From: DASQBT01 sp963746955
Lineage (GTDB): Bacteria > Pseudomonadota > Gammaproteobacteria > Burkholderiales > Thiobacillaceae
Direction: 5' to 3'
NCBI GenBank assembly: GCA_963746955.1
Contig: CAVVDR010000004.1
Coordinates: 186,001-250,000, forward strand
DNA: 64,000 nt
A model generated the notes under the pieces. The model searched no databases, was not told the origin of the DNA, and saw only the letters and a list, made by a program, of their open reading frames with translations. How positions within the stretch are numbered: position 1 is the stretch's first letter; every line of letters starts with the position of its first letter. Position numbers and translations under genes: made by a program. Below, piece by piece: positions 26,220-35,434 of this stretch.

Positions 26220-26253
26220 CTACAGCGCAAGTGAGCGAGGATTCAGTGACTCC

Positions 26254-28689
26254 TCAAACATCCAGATTTCGCACGCCCAGCGCATTGGTCTCGATGAACG
26301 CGCGCCGCGGTTCAACCTCGTCGCCCATCAGGGTTGTGAAGATGGCATCGGAGGCGATGGCATCTTCGATGCGCACTTTCATCAGGCGGCGGACCTTGGG
26401 GTCCATGGTGGTCTCCCACAGTTGCTCTGGGTTCATTTCACCCAGGCCCTTGTAGCGCTGGATGCTCATGCTGCGTTTGACTTCGGCGATCAGCCAGTCC
26501 ATGGCTTCGGCGAAGCTGGCCACCGGAGCTTCTTTTTCGCCGCGCCTGATGGTGCCGCCGGGGCCCACCAGATCGCGGATGAGGTCGCCGGTCCTGGTCA
26601 ACTGGCGATAGTCGCCGGAATTGATCAGGTCTTCCTCCAGGAAATAGGCCTGGATATTTCCATGGTGGGTGCGGGTGATCTGCAGACGGTGGGTTTCGTT
26701 TTCGCTGTCGTACTGCGCCTGGACGACGAATTTGCTGCCGTCCAGCGCGGCGCCCAACGACGCTTCGGCCAGCATGGCGTGAGTGACGTCGGCAAGTGAC
26801 ATGGCAGGAATGCGCACCAAGGCATCAAGCACGTCCAGCGGCAGCATGCGCGACAGCCGCACCATGACGGCCTCGGCGAGGAAGTATTCGCGCGACAGGG
26901 ATTCAAGGCTCTCGCCGAAAAGGGGCTCGGAACCCGCCATGGGAACCAGGGCGGCATCCTTGAGCGCCTCACTCATCAGGTACTCTTTCAACTCGTGCTC
27001 GTCCTTGAGGTATTGCTCGCGTCGCCCGGACTTGACCTTGTACAGCGGCGGCTGCGCGATGTAGATGTGGCCGCGCTCGACCAACTCGGGCATCTGCCGG
27101 TAGAAGAAGGTGAGCAGGAGGGTGCGGATGTGGGCGCCGTCCACGTCCGCATCGGTCATGATGATGATGCGGTGATAACGCAGCTTGTCCGGGTTGTAGT
27201 CGTCCTTGCCTATGCTGGTGCCCAGCGCAGTGATAAGCGTGGCGACCTCCTGGCTGGAAATGAGCTTGTCGAAACGGGCGCGTTCAACATTGAGGATCTT
27301 GCCCTTGAGCGGCAGGATCGCCTGGAATTTGCGGTCGCGGCCCTGCTTGGCGGAGCCGCCGGCGGAGTCGCCCTCCACCAGGTAGAGTTCACACAGTGCC
27401 GGGTCCTTTTCCTGGCAGTCGGCCAGCTTGCCGGGCAGACCGAGGCCATCCATGACGCCCTTGCGCCGCGTCAATTCCCGCGCCTTGCGCGCGGCGTCGC
27501 GTGCCCGCGCAGCGTCGATGATCTTGCCGCAGATGATCTTGGCGTCAGCGGGATTTTCCAGCAGATAGTCCGACAGCTTCTGGCTCACCACTTCCTGGAC
27601 CACCGGCTGCACTTCGGACGACACCAGCTTGTCCTTGGTCTGGGAAGAAAACTTGGGCTCCGGAACCTTGACCGACAATACGCAGGTAAGCCCTTCGCGC
27701 ATGTCGTCGCCGGTGGTTTCCACCTTGGCCTTTTTCGCCAGTTCGTTGTCTTCAATGTATTTGTTGATCACCCGGGTCATCGCGGTGCGCAGTCCTGTCA
27801 GATGGGTGCCGCCGTCGCGTTGGGGAATGTTGTTGGTGAAGCACTGTACGGTTTCGGTGTAGCTGTCGTTCCACTGCATGGCGACTTCCACGGTAATGCC
27901 GTCCTTTTCGCCGACCGAGTGAAACACGCGTGGATGCAGCACGCTCTTGGAGCGGTTCATGTATTCGACAAACGCTTTCACTCCGCCGGAGTGTGCGAAA
28001 GTTTCACTCTTTCCGTCGCGATGGTCCTGCAGTTCGATCCTGACCCCATTGTTGAGAAAGGAAAGTTCACGTATGCGCTTGACCAAAATGTCGAAGTGAT
28101 ATTCCACGTGGTCAAAGATTTCGTCGTCGGCAAGAAAGTGGACTTCAGTGCCGCGATTATTGGTCTCGCCGACGATCTTCATCGGCGAAACCTCAAACCC
28201 GTTGAGCCTTTCGATTTCCCGGTTGGGAATCTTGCCACGCTCAAACTCCATGGCGTATTTCTTGCCGTCGCGGCGCACAATCAGCTTTAGCCATTTGGAC
28301 AGGCCATTGACGCAGGACACGCCCACGCCGTGGAGTCCGCCGGAAACCTTGTAGCTGTTCTGGTTGAACTTGCCGCCCGCATGCAGCACGGTCATGACGA
28401 TTTCCGCCGCTGAGCGCTTGGGCTCATGCTTGTCATCAAACTTGATGCCGACCGGAATGCCGCGCCCGTTGTCGGAAACGGAAATGGAATTGTCCGGATG
28501 GATGATGACCTTGATGTCGTCGCAATAACCGCCCAGCGATTCGTCAATGGCATTGTCCAATACTTCGAACACCATATGGTGCAGGCCCGTTCCGTCCGAG
28601 GTGTCGCCAATGTACATGCCCGGCCGCTTGCGCACGGCTTCCAGTCCTTCCAGTTGCTGGATGCTGTCTTCGTCGTAAATGTCTGACAT
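26254..28689 (-). CDS. gyrB: DNA gyrase subunit B
   Basis: ATPase subunit of DNA gyrase. The GHKL ATPase motifs are present (VLDNAIDES, DNGRGIPV, GGLHGVG). The TOPRIM domain has EGDSAGGSAKQGRDR and DADVDGAHI, and the C-terminal gyrase B tail reads KGLGEMNPEQLWETTMDP. The protein is 811 aa from ATG 28689 (MSDIYDED), preceded by AGG; an adjacent ATG at 28692 is equally placed. A farther upstream start at 28761 adds a Gln-rich stretch that looks non-coding. Follows dnaN in the classic dnaA-dnaN-gyrB order (recF is absent). Confidence 0.97.
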   Translation of the reverse strand: MSDIYDEDSIQQLEGLEAVRKRPGMYIGDTSDGTGLHHMVFEVLDNAIDESLGGYCDDIKVIIHPDNSISVSDNGRGIPVGIKFDDKHEPKRSAAEIVMTVLHAGGKFNQNSYKVSGGLHGVGVSCVNGLSKWLKLIVRRDGKKYAMEFERGKIPNREIERLNGFEVSPMKIVGETNNRGTEVHFLADDEIFDHVEYHFDILVKRIRELSFLNNGVRIELQDHRDGKSETFAHSGGVKAFVEYMNRSKSVLHPRVFHSVGEKDGITVEVAMQWNDSYTETVQCFTNNIPQRDGGTHLTGLRTAMTRVINKYIEDNELAKKAKVETTGDDMREGLTCVLSVKVPEPKFSSQTKDKLVSSEVQPVVQEVVSQKLSDYLLENPADAKIICGKIIDAARARDAARKARELTRRKGVMDGLGLPGKLADCQEKDPALCELYLVEGDSAGGSAKQGRDRKFQAILPLKGKILNVERARFDKLISSQEVATLITALGTSIGKDDYNPDKLRYHRIIIMTDADVDGAHIRTLLLTFFYRQMPELVERGHIYIAQPPLYKVKSGRREQYLKDEHELKEYLMSEALKDAALVPMAGSEPLFGESLESLSREYFLAEAVMVRLSRMLPLDVLDALVRIPAMSLADVTHAMLAEASLGAALDGSKFVVQAQYDSENETHRLQITRTHHGNIQAYFLEEDLINSGDYRQLTRTGDLIRDLVGPGGTIRRGEKEAPVASFAEAMDWLIAEVKRSMSIQRYKGLGEMNPEQLWETTMDPKVRRLMKVRIEDAIASDAIFTTLMGDEVEPRRAFIETNALGVRNLDV

Positions 28690-28839
28690 CATGATTACCT
28701 GTGTATATCCCGTTTGCTGCTGACTTTCTTCCTGCCGGTCATGCTCAATTGGCATGGCCATTTTGGCCTCGCAATGACGTTATTGCGGGAGGGCAAGACC
28801 CTCATCCCGAGCCTCTCATGGAGGGGGATGGCTTTGCTG

Positions 28840-29946
28840 CTAGATGCGCATCGGCATCACGACATACTTGAATCCCGGCTCGCTTTCGCACGTCAGCAGC
28901 ACGCTGCTGTTGGGGTCGTTGAACGCAAGAACCACTTCGTCGGAAGACAAGGATCCCAAGCCATCCAGCAGGTAGCTCACATTGAATCCGATGTCGATAG
29001 GATCGGAATCGTACTTGGCTTCCATTTCTTCCTGCGCCTCTTCCTGCTCGTTGTTGTTGCAGACCACACGCAGGCTATTTGCCCCCAGCACCAGGCGAAC
29101 ACCGCGGAACTTTTCGTTTGACAAGATGGCCGCGCGCTGCAGCGCCGAGATCCCGGCGTGCCGGTTGATGGTCATCTTCTTGTCGTGGCCGAGCGGTACC
29201 ACCCGCTGGTAATCCGGAAACTTTCCATCGACCACCTTGGACACCAGTTGAGTATCGCCCAGGCGAAACATGACCTGGCTTTCGCCCAGATAGAGGCTGA
29301 CCGGGTCATCACTGTCGGAGAGCAGCTTGACCAGTTCCAGTACAGTCTTGCGCGGCACGATCAGTTCGCGCTTGCCCATATCCCGGTCCAAGGTGGTTTC
29401 CGCCAGGGCCAGCCTGTGGCCATCAGTGGCAACCACGCGCAGGATCTTGCCTTCCAGCACCAGCAACATGCCATTGAGGTAATAGCGGATGTCCTGCTGG
29501 GCCATGGAAAACTGCACGAGTTGAAGCAACTTTCTCAAGAGTTTTTGCGGCACTCTGACTTCAGCAGCGCTGGCCGCGCTGGTTTCCATGCGAGGGAAAT
29601 CCGCGGCCGGCAAAGTCTGCAGTGTGAACTTGGAGCGACCGGCCTTGACTTCCACTTGCGTGTCCTTGCTCTCCAGCTTGACATTCGCACCGTCTGGCAG
29701 AGCCCGAACGATGTCGAATAGCTTGCGCGCGGCGACCGTTATGGCGAACTCCCCTTCCGTTGCCGCACCCGTCAATTTGGTACTAACCTGCAACTCCAGA
29801 TCCGTTGCCTGCAGCACCAGGTCCGCCCCTTTCTTTTCCAGGAGCACATTGGACAGGATGGGCAGGGTATGCCGCCGTTCCACAACGCCTACCGTGGAAC
29901 CCAAGGGCAGAAGCAAACTGTTGCGGTCTGTTTCCATCAGTAACAT
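28840..29946 (-). CDS. dnaN: DNA polymerase III beta subunit (sliding clamp)
   Basis: A 368-aa sliding clamp with three DnaN domains. The start fits the family (residues RNSLLLPLG then GVVERRHTLPILSN), with AGGA 11 bases before the ATG. The C-terminus ends KYVVMPMRI, where the family typically ends in MPMRL. It lies between dnaA and gyrB on the same strand; recF, which often follows dnaN, is missing. Confidence 0.97.
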   Translation of the reverse strand: MLLMETDRNSLLLPLGSTVGVVERRHTLPILSNVLLEKKGADLVLQATDLELQVSTKLTGAATEGEFAITVAARKLFDIVRALPDGANVKLESKDTQVEVKAGRSKFTLQTLPAADFPRMETSAASAAEVRVPQKLLRKLLQLVQFSMAQQDIRYYLNGMLLVLEGKILRVVATDGHRLALAETTLDRDMGKRELIVPRKTVLELVKLLSDSDDPVSLYLGESQVMFRLGDTQLVSKVVDGKFPDYQRVVPLGHDKKMTINRHAGISALQRAAILSNEKFRGVRLVLGANSLRVVCNNNEQEEAQEEMEAKYDSDPIDIGFNVSYLLDGLGSLSSDEVVLAFNDPNSSVLLTCESEPGFKYVVMPMRI

Positions 29947-30136
29947 TCATTTAATCCTTTGTGGTTGTTGTTGAGGGAAGCGTGTTTGGTTGGATAAACC
30001 CGCCAAGCCAGAAGAACAGTGCCAAAGCACCAAGTTTGCTGCTGTGGGAAAAAGCGGGACAGTTGGGGATGGCTGTGGAGCAATCCGGGCTTGCTTGGTC
30101 CTTCTACGGAAGTTATAAGTTTGCATACTGGACTTA

Positions 30137-31471
30137 TCAACTAGTTAGCGTCTGCAGCAGGACGAGGTATTCGCGGCTGATGTCGTGATCCTGTTCGCGC
30201 AGTTCCTGGACCTTTCGGCAGGCATGCAAGACGGTCGTATGGTCGCGGCCACCGAAGGATTCGCCGATTTCCGGCAAGGACAGGGTGGTGAGTTCCTTGG
30301 CTAGGGCCATGGCGATCTGGCGCGGACGGGCGAGATTGCGGGTGCGCTTCTTGCAGAACATGTCGCCAACCTTGAGTTTGTAATACTCGGCCACGGTCTT
30401 CTGTATGTTTTCGATGGACACCTGCCGGTGGGTGGACGCGATCAGGTCACGCAGCGCCTCTTTAACCAGATCGAGGGTAATGGGCTTTTCCGTGAAGCGC
30501 GCAAAAGCCATCACCCGTTTGAGGGCGCCTTCGAGTTCGCGCACGCTGGAACGTGCCTGCTTGCCGATGAAGAAGGCGACACTTTCGTCCAGGCAGATGC
30601 CTTCCTGAAGGGCTTTCTTATGCAGGATAGCTACGCGCATTTCCAGTTCAGGCGGCTCGATGGCCACGGTTAGCCCCCAGGCAAAGCGGGATTTGAGGCG
30701 ATCTTCAAATCCCACCAGGTCTTTGGGATAGGTATCGCAGGTAATCACAATCTGCCGGTGGCTTTCGGTCAGCGCGTTGAAAGTGTAAAAAAACTCTTCC
30801 TGAGTGCGATCCTTGCCGGCGAAGAACTGGATGTCGTCAATCAGCAGTAGATCAAGGGATTGATATAGCCGCTTGAAATCGTCAAAGCTTTTTTGCCGGT
30901 AGGCGTGCACCAGGTCATTGACGTAATCGTTGGCGTGAATGTATTCGATGCGGGCATCGGCTTTGGCTGCCCGCACTGTATTGCCGATGGCCTGAATCAA
31001 GTGGGTCTTGCCCAAGCCCACGCCGCCGTAAATGAACAGCGGATTGTAGGCGGTGCCGACATTTTCGGATACTTGCAAGGCTGCGGCCCGGGCCAGTTGG
31101 TTGGCCCGGCCACCAACGAAGTTATCAAAAGAAAAACTTGGATTAAGCCGCAAGCTGCTTGCGCGTCCGCCGCTAGGAACCAAGGTGGCGTGTTCAGGCC
31201 GGATCGGTTGTGCCGCCAGTGGCGAAGTATCCGGGCTTTTGTGCTTGAGGCTAAAGGCCACCTGCGTAGGCTGGGCATAATGTTCCTCTGCCCAGCCTTG
31301 GATATCAGGGCCGAATTTGTCCTTCACCCAATCCAGAATGAAACGATTGGGCGCAACAATACAGGGTGCACCGTTTTCCTCCCAAGTCAGGGGCTTGATC
31401 CAGGTGTTGAACTGCTGAGCCGTCAGGTTTTGCTGAAAGCGCTGCAAGCAGAGGTCCCAGAAGGATTCCAT
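30137..31471 (-). CDS. dnaA: Chromosomal replication initiator DnaA
   Basis: A 444-aa replication initiator. Domain I (1-85) is followed by a short linker, then AAA+ domain III with Walker A GGVGLGKTH and Walker B LLLIDDIQF. The C-terminal domain IV has the DNA-binding signature FGGRDHTTVLHACRKV. It is divergent from rpmH, with a 268-base gap that holds a perfect DnaA box and the rpmH promoter. The 190-base gap to dnaN has no convincing DnaA box cluster. Confidence 0.97.
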   Translation of the reverse strand: MESFWDLCLQRFQQNLTAQQFNTWIKPLTWEENGAPCIVAPNRFILDWVKDKFGPDIQGWAEEHYAQPTQVAFSLKHKSPDTSPLAAQPIRPEHATLVPSGGRASSLRLNPSFSFDNFVGGRANQLARAAALQVSENVGTAYNPLFIYGGVGLGKTHLIQAIGNTVRAAKADARIEYIHANDYVNDLVHAYRQKSFDDFKRLYQSLDLLLIDDIQFFAGKDRTQEEFFYTFNALTESHRQIVITCDTYPKDLVGFEDRLKSRFAWGLTVAIEPPELEMRVAILHKKALQEGICLDESVAFFIGKQARSSVRELEGALKRVMAFARFTEKPITLDLVKEALRDLIASTHRQVSIENIQKTVAEYYKLKVGDMFCKKRTRNLARPRQIAMALAKELTTLSLPEIGESFGGRDHTTVLHACRKVQELREQDHDISREYLVLLQTLTS

Positions 31472-31536
31472 TGAGGAGAATATTCTTTATGGTTATGCGT
31501 GGGGGAGGGTTTGAATCTTACTCCTGTGCATTTGAG

Positions 31537-31545
31537 TTATCCACA
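31537..31545 (+). promoter_or_regulatory. DnaA box TTATCCACA upstream of dnaA
   Basis: A perfect high-affinity DnaA box lies 66 bases upstream of the dnaA start. A weaker inverted copy (TGTGCATTT, 31525-31533) sits 4 bases away. It most likely serves dnaA autoregulation. On its own it does not define an origin, since oriC normally needs several boxes next to an AT-rich unwinding region. Confidence 0.7.
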
Positions 31546-31631
31546 GGGAATTGAAAATTTTCATGGCACCATAACCCCTGTCCGTTTGGTGCCACCAATC
31601 AAGCCAGTTCAAGCCGAGAAAGCAACTTGCC

Positions 31632-31661
31632 TTGACAAAAGCGGTACGGCTTAGGTCTAAT
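31632..31661 (+). promoter_or_regulatory. Sigma70-type promoter for rpmH
   Basis: TTGACA at 31632-31637 and TCTAAT at 31656-31661, with an 18-base spacer, fit a strong housekeeping promoter. They lie about 80 bases upstream of the rpmH start, as expected for the highly expressed rpmH-rnpA transcript. Confidence 0.65.
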
Positions 31662-31739
31662 GTACGGTTTTTTCAGGTAAATCTCCGCGATAACGCTGCT
31701 TGATGAGGGCGGGGCGCAGAAAAGCAGAAAGGACAGTTT

Positions 31740-31874
31740 ATGAAACGCACTTATCAGCCTTCGGTTACGCGCCGCAAGCGCACGCATGGCTTTCGTGTGC
31801 GCATGAAAACCAAGGGCGGGCGGGCGGTTATCAATGCGCGCCGAGCCAAGGGCCGGCATCGGTTGGCGGTTTAG
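31740..31874 (+). CDS. rpmH: 50S ribosomal protein L34
   Basis: A 44-aa basic ribosomal protein with the invariant start MKRTYQPSVTRRKRTHGFRV and the end GRHRLAV. It is too short for many ORF screens but unmistakable. It heads the rpmH-rnpA-yidD-yidC-mnmE run, divergent from dnaA. Confidence 0.98.
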   Translation: MKRTYQPSVTRRKRTHGFRVRMKTKGGRAVINARRAKGRHRLAV

Positions 31875-31882
31875 CGCATTCC

Positions 31883-32218
31883 TTGCCTGGCGGCTACGCA
31901 TTCACCCGACGCCAGCGGCTGCTCAAAGGAACGGATTTCGAGGCGGTTTTCGCGGCCCGTCTCTACTACCGCTCGCAGTCCTATCTTGTCATGTGCAGGC
32001 CCAATGAGCTGGGCTATGCCCGGCTGGGCATGGTGGTGGCCAAACGGCAGTTCAAACGCGCAGTGGATCGCAACCGGATGCGCCGCATTATTCGCGAGAC
32101 CTTTCGTCTGCATCGTCCCGAGTTGCCGGCAATGGATGTGGTGGTGAAGGTTCAGAGTGTGCCACCAGAAGGCGGGGAGGGGGCGGAGTTGGAAGCCGTT
32201 CTGGCGCGTCTGAAATGA
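31883..32218 (+). CDS. rnpA: Ribonuclease P protein component
   Basis: Protein subunit of RNase P, which matures tRNA 5' ends. It has the start motif FTRRQRLLKGTDF and the signature KRQFKRAVDRNRMRRIIRETFR. The likely start is TTG 31883, 8 bases after the rpmH stop, giving 111 aa. The frame stays open upstream through rpmH, so a longer product overlapping rpmH cannot be excluded, but that part has no family character. Confidence 0.92.
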   Translation: MPGGYAFTRRQRLLKGTDFEAVFAARLYYRSQSYLVMCRPNELGYARLGMVVAKRQFKRAVDRNRMRRIIRETFRLHRPELPAMDVVVKVQSVPPEGGEGAELEAVLARLK

Positions 32219-32427
32219 TGGTCTGGATCGCCCGCAAGCTGGTGCAGGCGTATCAGCTCTTGATTAGCCCGATGCTAAGGCCCAACTGCCGTTATCTGCC
32301 GACTTGTTCCGACTACGCCCTGGAGGCCCTGCAAAAGCACGGCTTTATCAAAGGCGGATGGTTGACTCTGAAACGCCTGGGACGTTGCAGGCCGGGTTGT
32401 CCCGGTGGCCATGACCCCGTTCCCTGA
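32215..32427 (+). CDS. yidD: Membrane protein insertion efficiency factor YidD
   Basis: A 70-aa YidD protein that assists YidC-dependent membrane insertion. The conserved core is YQLLISPML-RPNCRYLPTCSDYALEAL with the three cysteines, ending CRPGCPGGHDPVP. It overlaps the rnpA stop (ATGATG) and is followed closely by yidC. Confidence 0.95.
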   Translation: MMVWIARKLVQAYQLLISPMLRPNCRYLPTCSDYALEALQKHGFIKGGWLTLKRLGRCRPGCPGGHDPVP

Positions 32428-32446
32428 CACGGTACAATTCCGGATT

Positions 32447-34096
32447 ATGGATACCCAACGCCTGATACTCTTTGCGATTTTTTCCTTTTCCCTGTTGTTG
32501 CTCTGGGAGTCCTGGCAAAACAAGGATCAGATCCAGCCCGCGCCACAGACCCAGCAGCCAGCCGCGACCGCGGAGGGCGGGGCGGTGCCCACGCCGACTA
32601 CAACGGCCGAGGCGAACCGCCAGTCAGTTACGCCGATGTCTACTGCCCAGGCAACCGGGCTCTCCAAGGGTTCACGGGCGATCGTCAAGACCGATTTGTT
32701 TACTGCGGAAATCGACGCCAACGGGGGCGACCTTCGCAGCCTGATACTCGATCGCTATCATGAAGTCGAGGACAAGAACCAGCCTTTGAAATTGCTGGAG
32801 GACGACCCCGCACATCCCTACATCGTCCAGTCGGGGATGCTTGGGCAAGGGCCAAATCACAAAAGTGTGTATCAGCTGGCTCCTGGAACGTACGAGCTCA
32901 AGGCCGGCCAGGATCAGGTTTCGGTTCCCCTGACCTACAGTGATCCGGCTCGGGGACTGACGGTTACACGCACCTATACCTTCCACCGCGACAGCTACAA
33001 GATTGAATTGACCACGCGCGTGGTAAATGCCGGCACCCAGCCTGTGAGCCTGGATACTTATTATCAACTTGTGCGCAATGGGGATAAGCCGCAAGGGGAA
33101 GGCAGGTTTCTCAACACGTTTACCGGCCCGGCCATTTTCACCGACGAGCAGAAATTTCAGAAGCTGCAATTCAAGAAGATCACTGACGGTAGCGCGGAAT
33201 ACCAGAAGGACGCCAGTTCCGGATGGGTGGGAATGATTCAGCATCACTTCGTTTCCGCCTGGCTGCCGCAGCCAGGCATCAAGCGGGAATTTTATGCCAA
33301 GGATCTGGGCAATAATCTATTCTCAGCCGGCGTAATCTTGTTCAATGGCAGTTTGCCGCCAGGCCAGGAGAGGACAACTTCGGTTTCGCTGTATGCCGGC
33401 CCTCAGCTCCAGCGCCAATTGGAAGAGGCGGCGCCTGGCCTGGATCTGACTCGGGATTATGGCTGGCTCACACCCCTGTCGGCGCCCATATTCTGGGCCC
33501 TGAGCAAGATCGAGAAACTGGTCGGCAATTGGGGCTGGGCAATCATTATCTTGACGTTCCTGATCAAGCTGGCCCTGTATCCCTTGTCGGCCACCAGCTA
33601 CAAATCCATGGCGCAAATGCGCAAGCTCACGCCCAGGCTGCAGAAGCTCAAGGAGATGTATGGGGATGACCGGCAGAAACTGCACCAGGCCATGGCAGAT
33701 CTGTACAAGAAGGAAAAGATCAATCCGCTGGGCGGCTGCCTGCCCATCGTGCTGCAGATCCCGGTGTTCATCGCGCTCTATTACTGTCTGATCGCGGCGG
33801 TGGAAATGCGTGGCGCACCCTGGATAGGTTGGATTCATGACCTTAGTGCGCCTGATCCCCTGTACATTCTGCCGGTGGTGATGGCGCTGACCTCAATACT
33901 TCAGGTCAAGCTCAATCCCACGCCGCCTGACCCCATGCAGGCCAAGATGATGATGATCATGCCGGTGGTATTTTCCGTCATGTTTCTGTTCTTCCCCGCC
34001 GGCCTCGTGCTCTACTGGGTAACCAGCAACGCCCTGTCCATCGCCCAGCAATGGGCCATCAACAAGCAATTTGATACCGGCCACGCCAAGAGCTGA
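32447..34096 (+). CDS. yidC: Membrane protein insertase YidC
   Basis: A 549-aa Gram-negative YidC. It has an N-terminal membrane anchor (residues 5-21), a large periplasmic domain up to about 350, and then the conserved five-helix insertase core (NWGWAIIILTF; GGCLPIVLQIPVFIALY; the positively charged loop KLTPRLQKLKEMY). The ATG at 32447 matches the family start MDTQRL; an ATG at 32405 would overlap yidD. The first codons of mnmE overlap its 3' end. Confidence 0.96.
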   Translation: MDTQRLILFAIFSFSLLLLWESWQNKDQIQPAPQTQQPAATAEGGAVPTPTTTAEANRQSVTPMSTAQATGLSKGSRAIVKTDLFTAEIDANGGDLRSLILDRYHEVEDKNQPLKLLEDDPAHPYIVQSGMLGQGPNHKSVYQLAPGTYELKAGQDQVSVPLTYSDPARGLTVTRTYTFHRDSYKIELTTRVVNAGTQPVSLDTYYQLVRNGDKPQGEGRFLNTFTGPAIFTDEQKFQKLQFKKITDGSAEYQKDASSGWVGMIQHHFVSAWLPQPGIKREFYAKDLGNNLFSAGVILFNGSLPPGQERTTSVSLYAGPQLQRQLEEAAPGLDLTRDYGWLTPLSAPIFWALSKIEKLVGNWGWAIIILTFLIKLALYPLSATSYKSMAQMRKLTPRLQKLKEMYGDDRQKLHQAMADLYKKEKINPLGGCLPIVLQIPVFIALYYCLIAAVEMRGAPWIGWIHDLSAPDPLYILPVVMALTSILQVKLNPTPPDPMQAKMMMIMPVVFSVMFLFFPAGLVLYWVTSNALSIAQQWAINKQFDTGHAKS

Positions 34097-35426
34097 TCTT
34101 ATCGGCGCTATCGCCACGCCGCACGGGCGGGGCGGCATAGGCGTGATCCGGATTTCCGGGCACGGTGCTGAGGGTCTGGCCCTTGCCCTGACCGGTCGTA
34201 GACTGAAGCCACGGCACGCCACTCATGTGGTGTTTCTTGATGCTGCAGGCCAGTCCCTGGATGAAGGCCTGGTCCTGTTCTTCCCCGGCCCCCATTCCTT
34301 TACCGGCGAGGACGTGGTGGAACTCCATGGCCATGGCGGGCCGGCCGTGCTGCAGGCGCTGCTGTCGCGTTGCCTGGAGTTGGGCGCGCGCCTGGCGCAG
34401 GCCGGCGAATTCACCCGGCGGGCTTACCTCAATGGCAAGCTCGATCTGGCCCAGGCCGAAGCGGTTGCCGACCTGATCGATGCCAGCTCGCGGGAAGCTG
34501 CCCGCGCTGCGCTGCGCTCCCTGAGCGGAGAGTTTTCCCGCCATGTTCGGACCCTGCAAATCACCCTGACTGAATTGCGCATGCGGGTGGAGGCGACCAT
34601 CGATTTTCCCGAGGAGGACGATGTGGTCCGCGTGGAAATGGCGCACGTGGCAAACGGTCTGTTGCGTACTCTCGCCGCGCTGGATGAGGTGCTCGCCACG
34701 GCCCACCAGGGCGCCCTGCTGCGCGAGGGCGTGAACGTCGTATTAATCGGCCAGCCGAACGTGGGCAAGTCCAGCCTGCTAAATGCTTTGGCCGGGGATG
34801 AGATCGCCATCGTCACTGAAGTTGCGGGGACTACGCGCGACGCCATCCTCCAGGAAGTCCAGATCGAAGGCGTGGGCTTTTACTTGATCGACACGGCCGG
34901 TTTGCGTGCGACCGTGGACCCGGTGGAAATGATCGGCATTGCACGCGCCTGGGCCGCGATTGAACGAGCCGGCATCGCGCTGTTGCTGGTGGACGCTCAG
35001 CTTGGCCTGGGAAACGCCGAGCAGGACATTGTCCGGCGGCTTCCGCCCGGCATCGCCCGGCTGAACGTGCATAACAAGATCGATTTGACCGGCGAAGCGC
35101 CGCGCGTGGTGCAAACCGGGGGCGCCGCAGAAGTCTGGCTGTCGGCAAAAACCGGCGAAGGAATACCGCTGTTACGGCGCGAGCTCCTACGTCTGGCCGG
35201 CTGGCAACCGGCCGGCGAGGGTGGCTTCATGGCCCGCGCGCGCCACCTCGCTGCGCTCAATCGCGCCCGCAGCCATCTGCTAAAGGCCATGGAACTGGGC
35301 GAACAGCTTGAACTTCAGGCGGAGGAACTCCGCCTTGTGCAGGGAAGCCTGTCGGAAATCACCGGTGAATTCAGTCCGGACGATCTGCTGGGCGAGATCT
35401 TCAGCCGTTTTTGTATTGGGAAGTGA
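34071..35426 (+). CDS. mnmE: tRNA modification GTPase MnmE
   Basis: Works with MnmG to make the 5-carboxymethylaminomethyl modification of wobble uridine. The formyl-THF-binding N-terminal domain (IAATPHGRGGIGVIRISG type) precedes the GTPase domain with GQPNVGKSSLLNAL and DTAGLR. A helical C-terminus ends in FCIGK, the FC(I/L)GK motif. The start is TTG 34071, overlapping yidC by 26 bases. The 451-aa length is typical. Its partner mnmG lies 6.5 kb downstream. Confidence 0.95.
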   Translation: MIPATPRADLIGAIATPHGRGGIGVIRISGHGAEGLALALTGRRLKPRHATHVVFLDAAGQSLDEGLVLFFPGPHSFTGEDVVELHGHGGPAVLQALLSRCLELGARLAQAGEFTRRAYLNGKLDLAQAEAVADLIDASSREAARAALRSLSGEFSRHVRTLQITLTELRMRVEATIDFPEEDDVVRVEMAHVANGLLRTLAALDEVLATAHQGALLREGVNVVLIGQPNVGKSSLLNALAGDEIAIVTEVAGTTRDAILQEVQIEGVGFYLIDTAGLRATVDPVEMIGIARAWAAIERAGIALLLVDAQLGLGNAEQDIVRRLPPGIARLNVHNKIDLTGEAPRVVQTGGAAEVWLSAKTGEGIPLLRRELLRLAGWQPAGEGGFMARARHLAALNRARSHLLKAMELGEQLELQAEELRLVQGSLSEITGEFSPDDLLGEIFSRFCIGK

Positions 35427-35434
35427 GCGCCCGG

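Noticed and set aside
26995..28290. 431-aa open frame antisense to gyrB
   Set aside because: Shadow of gyrB, low-complexity His/Leu/Val-rich translation without motifs.
29947..30136. dnaN-dnaA gap as oriC
   Set aside because: No TTATNCACA-type boxes and no AT-rich unwinding region were seen.
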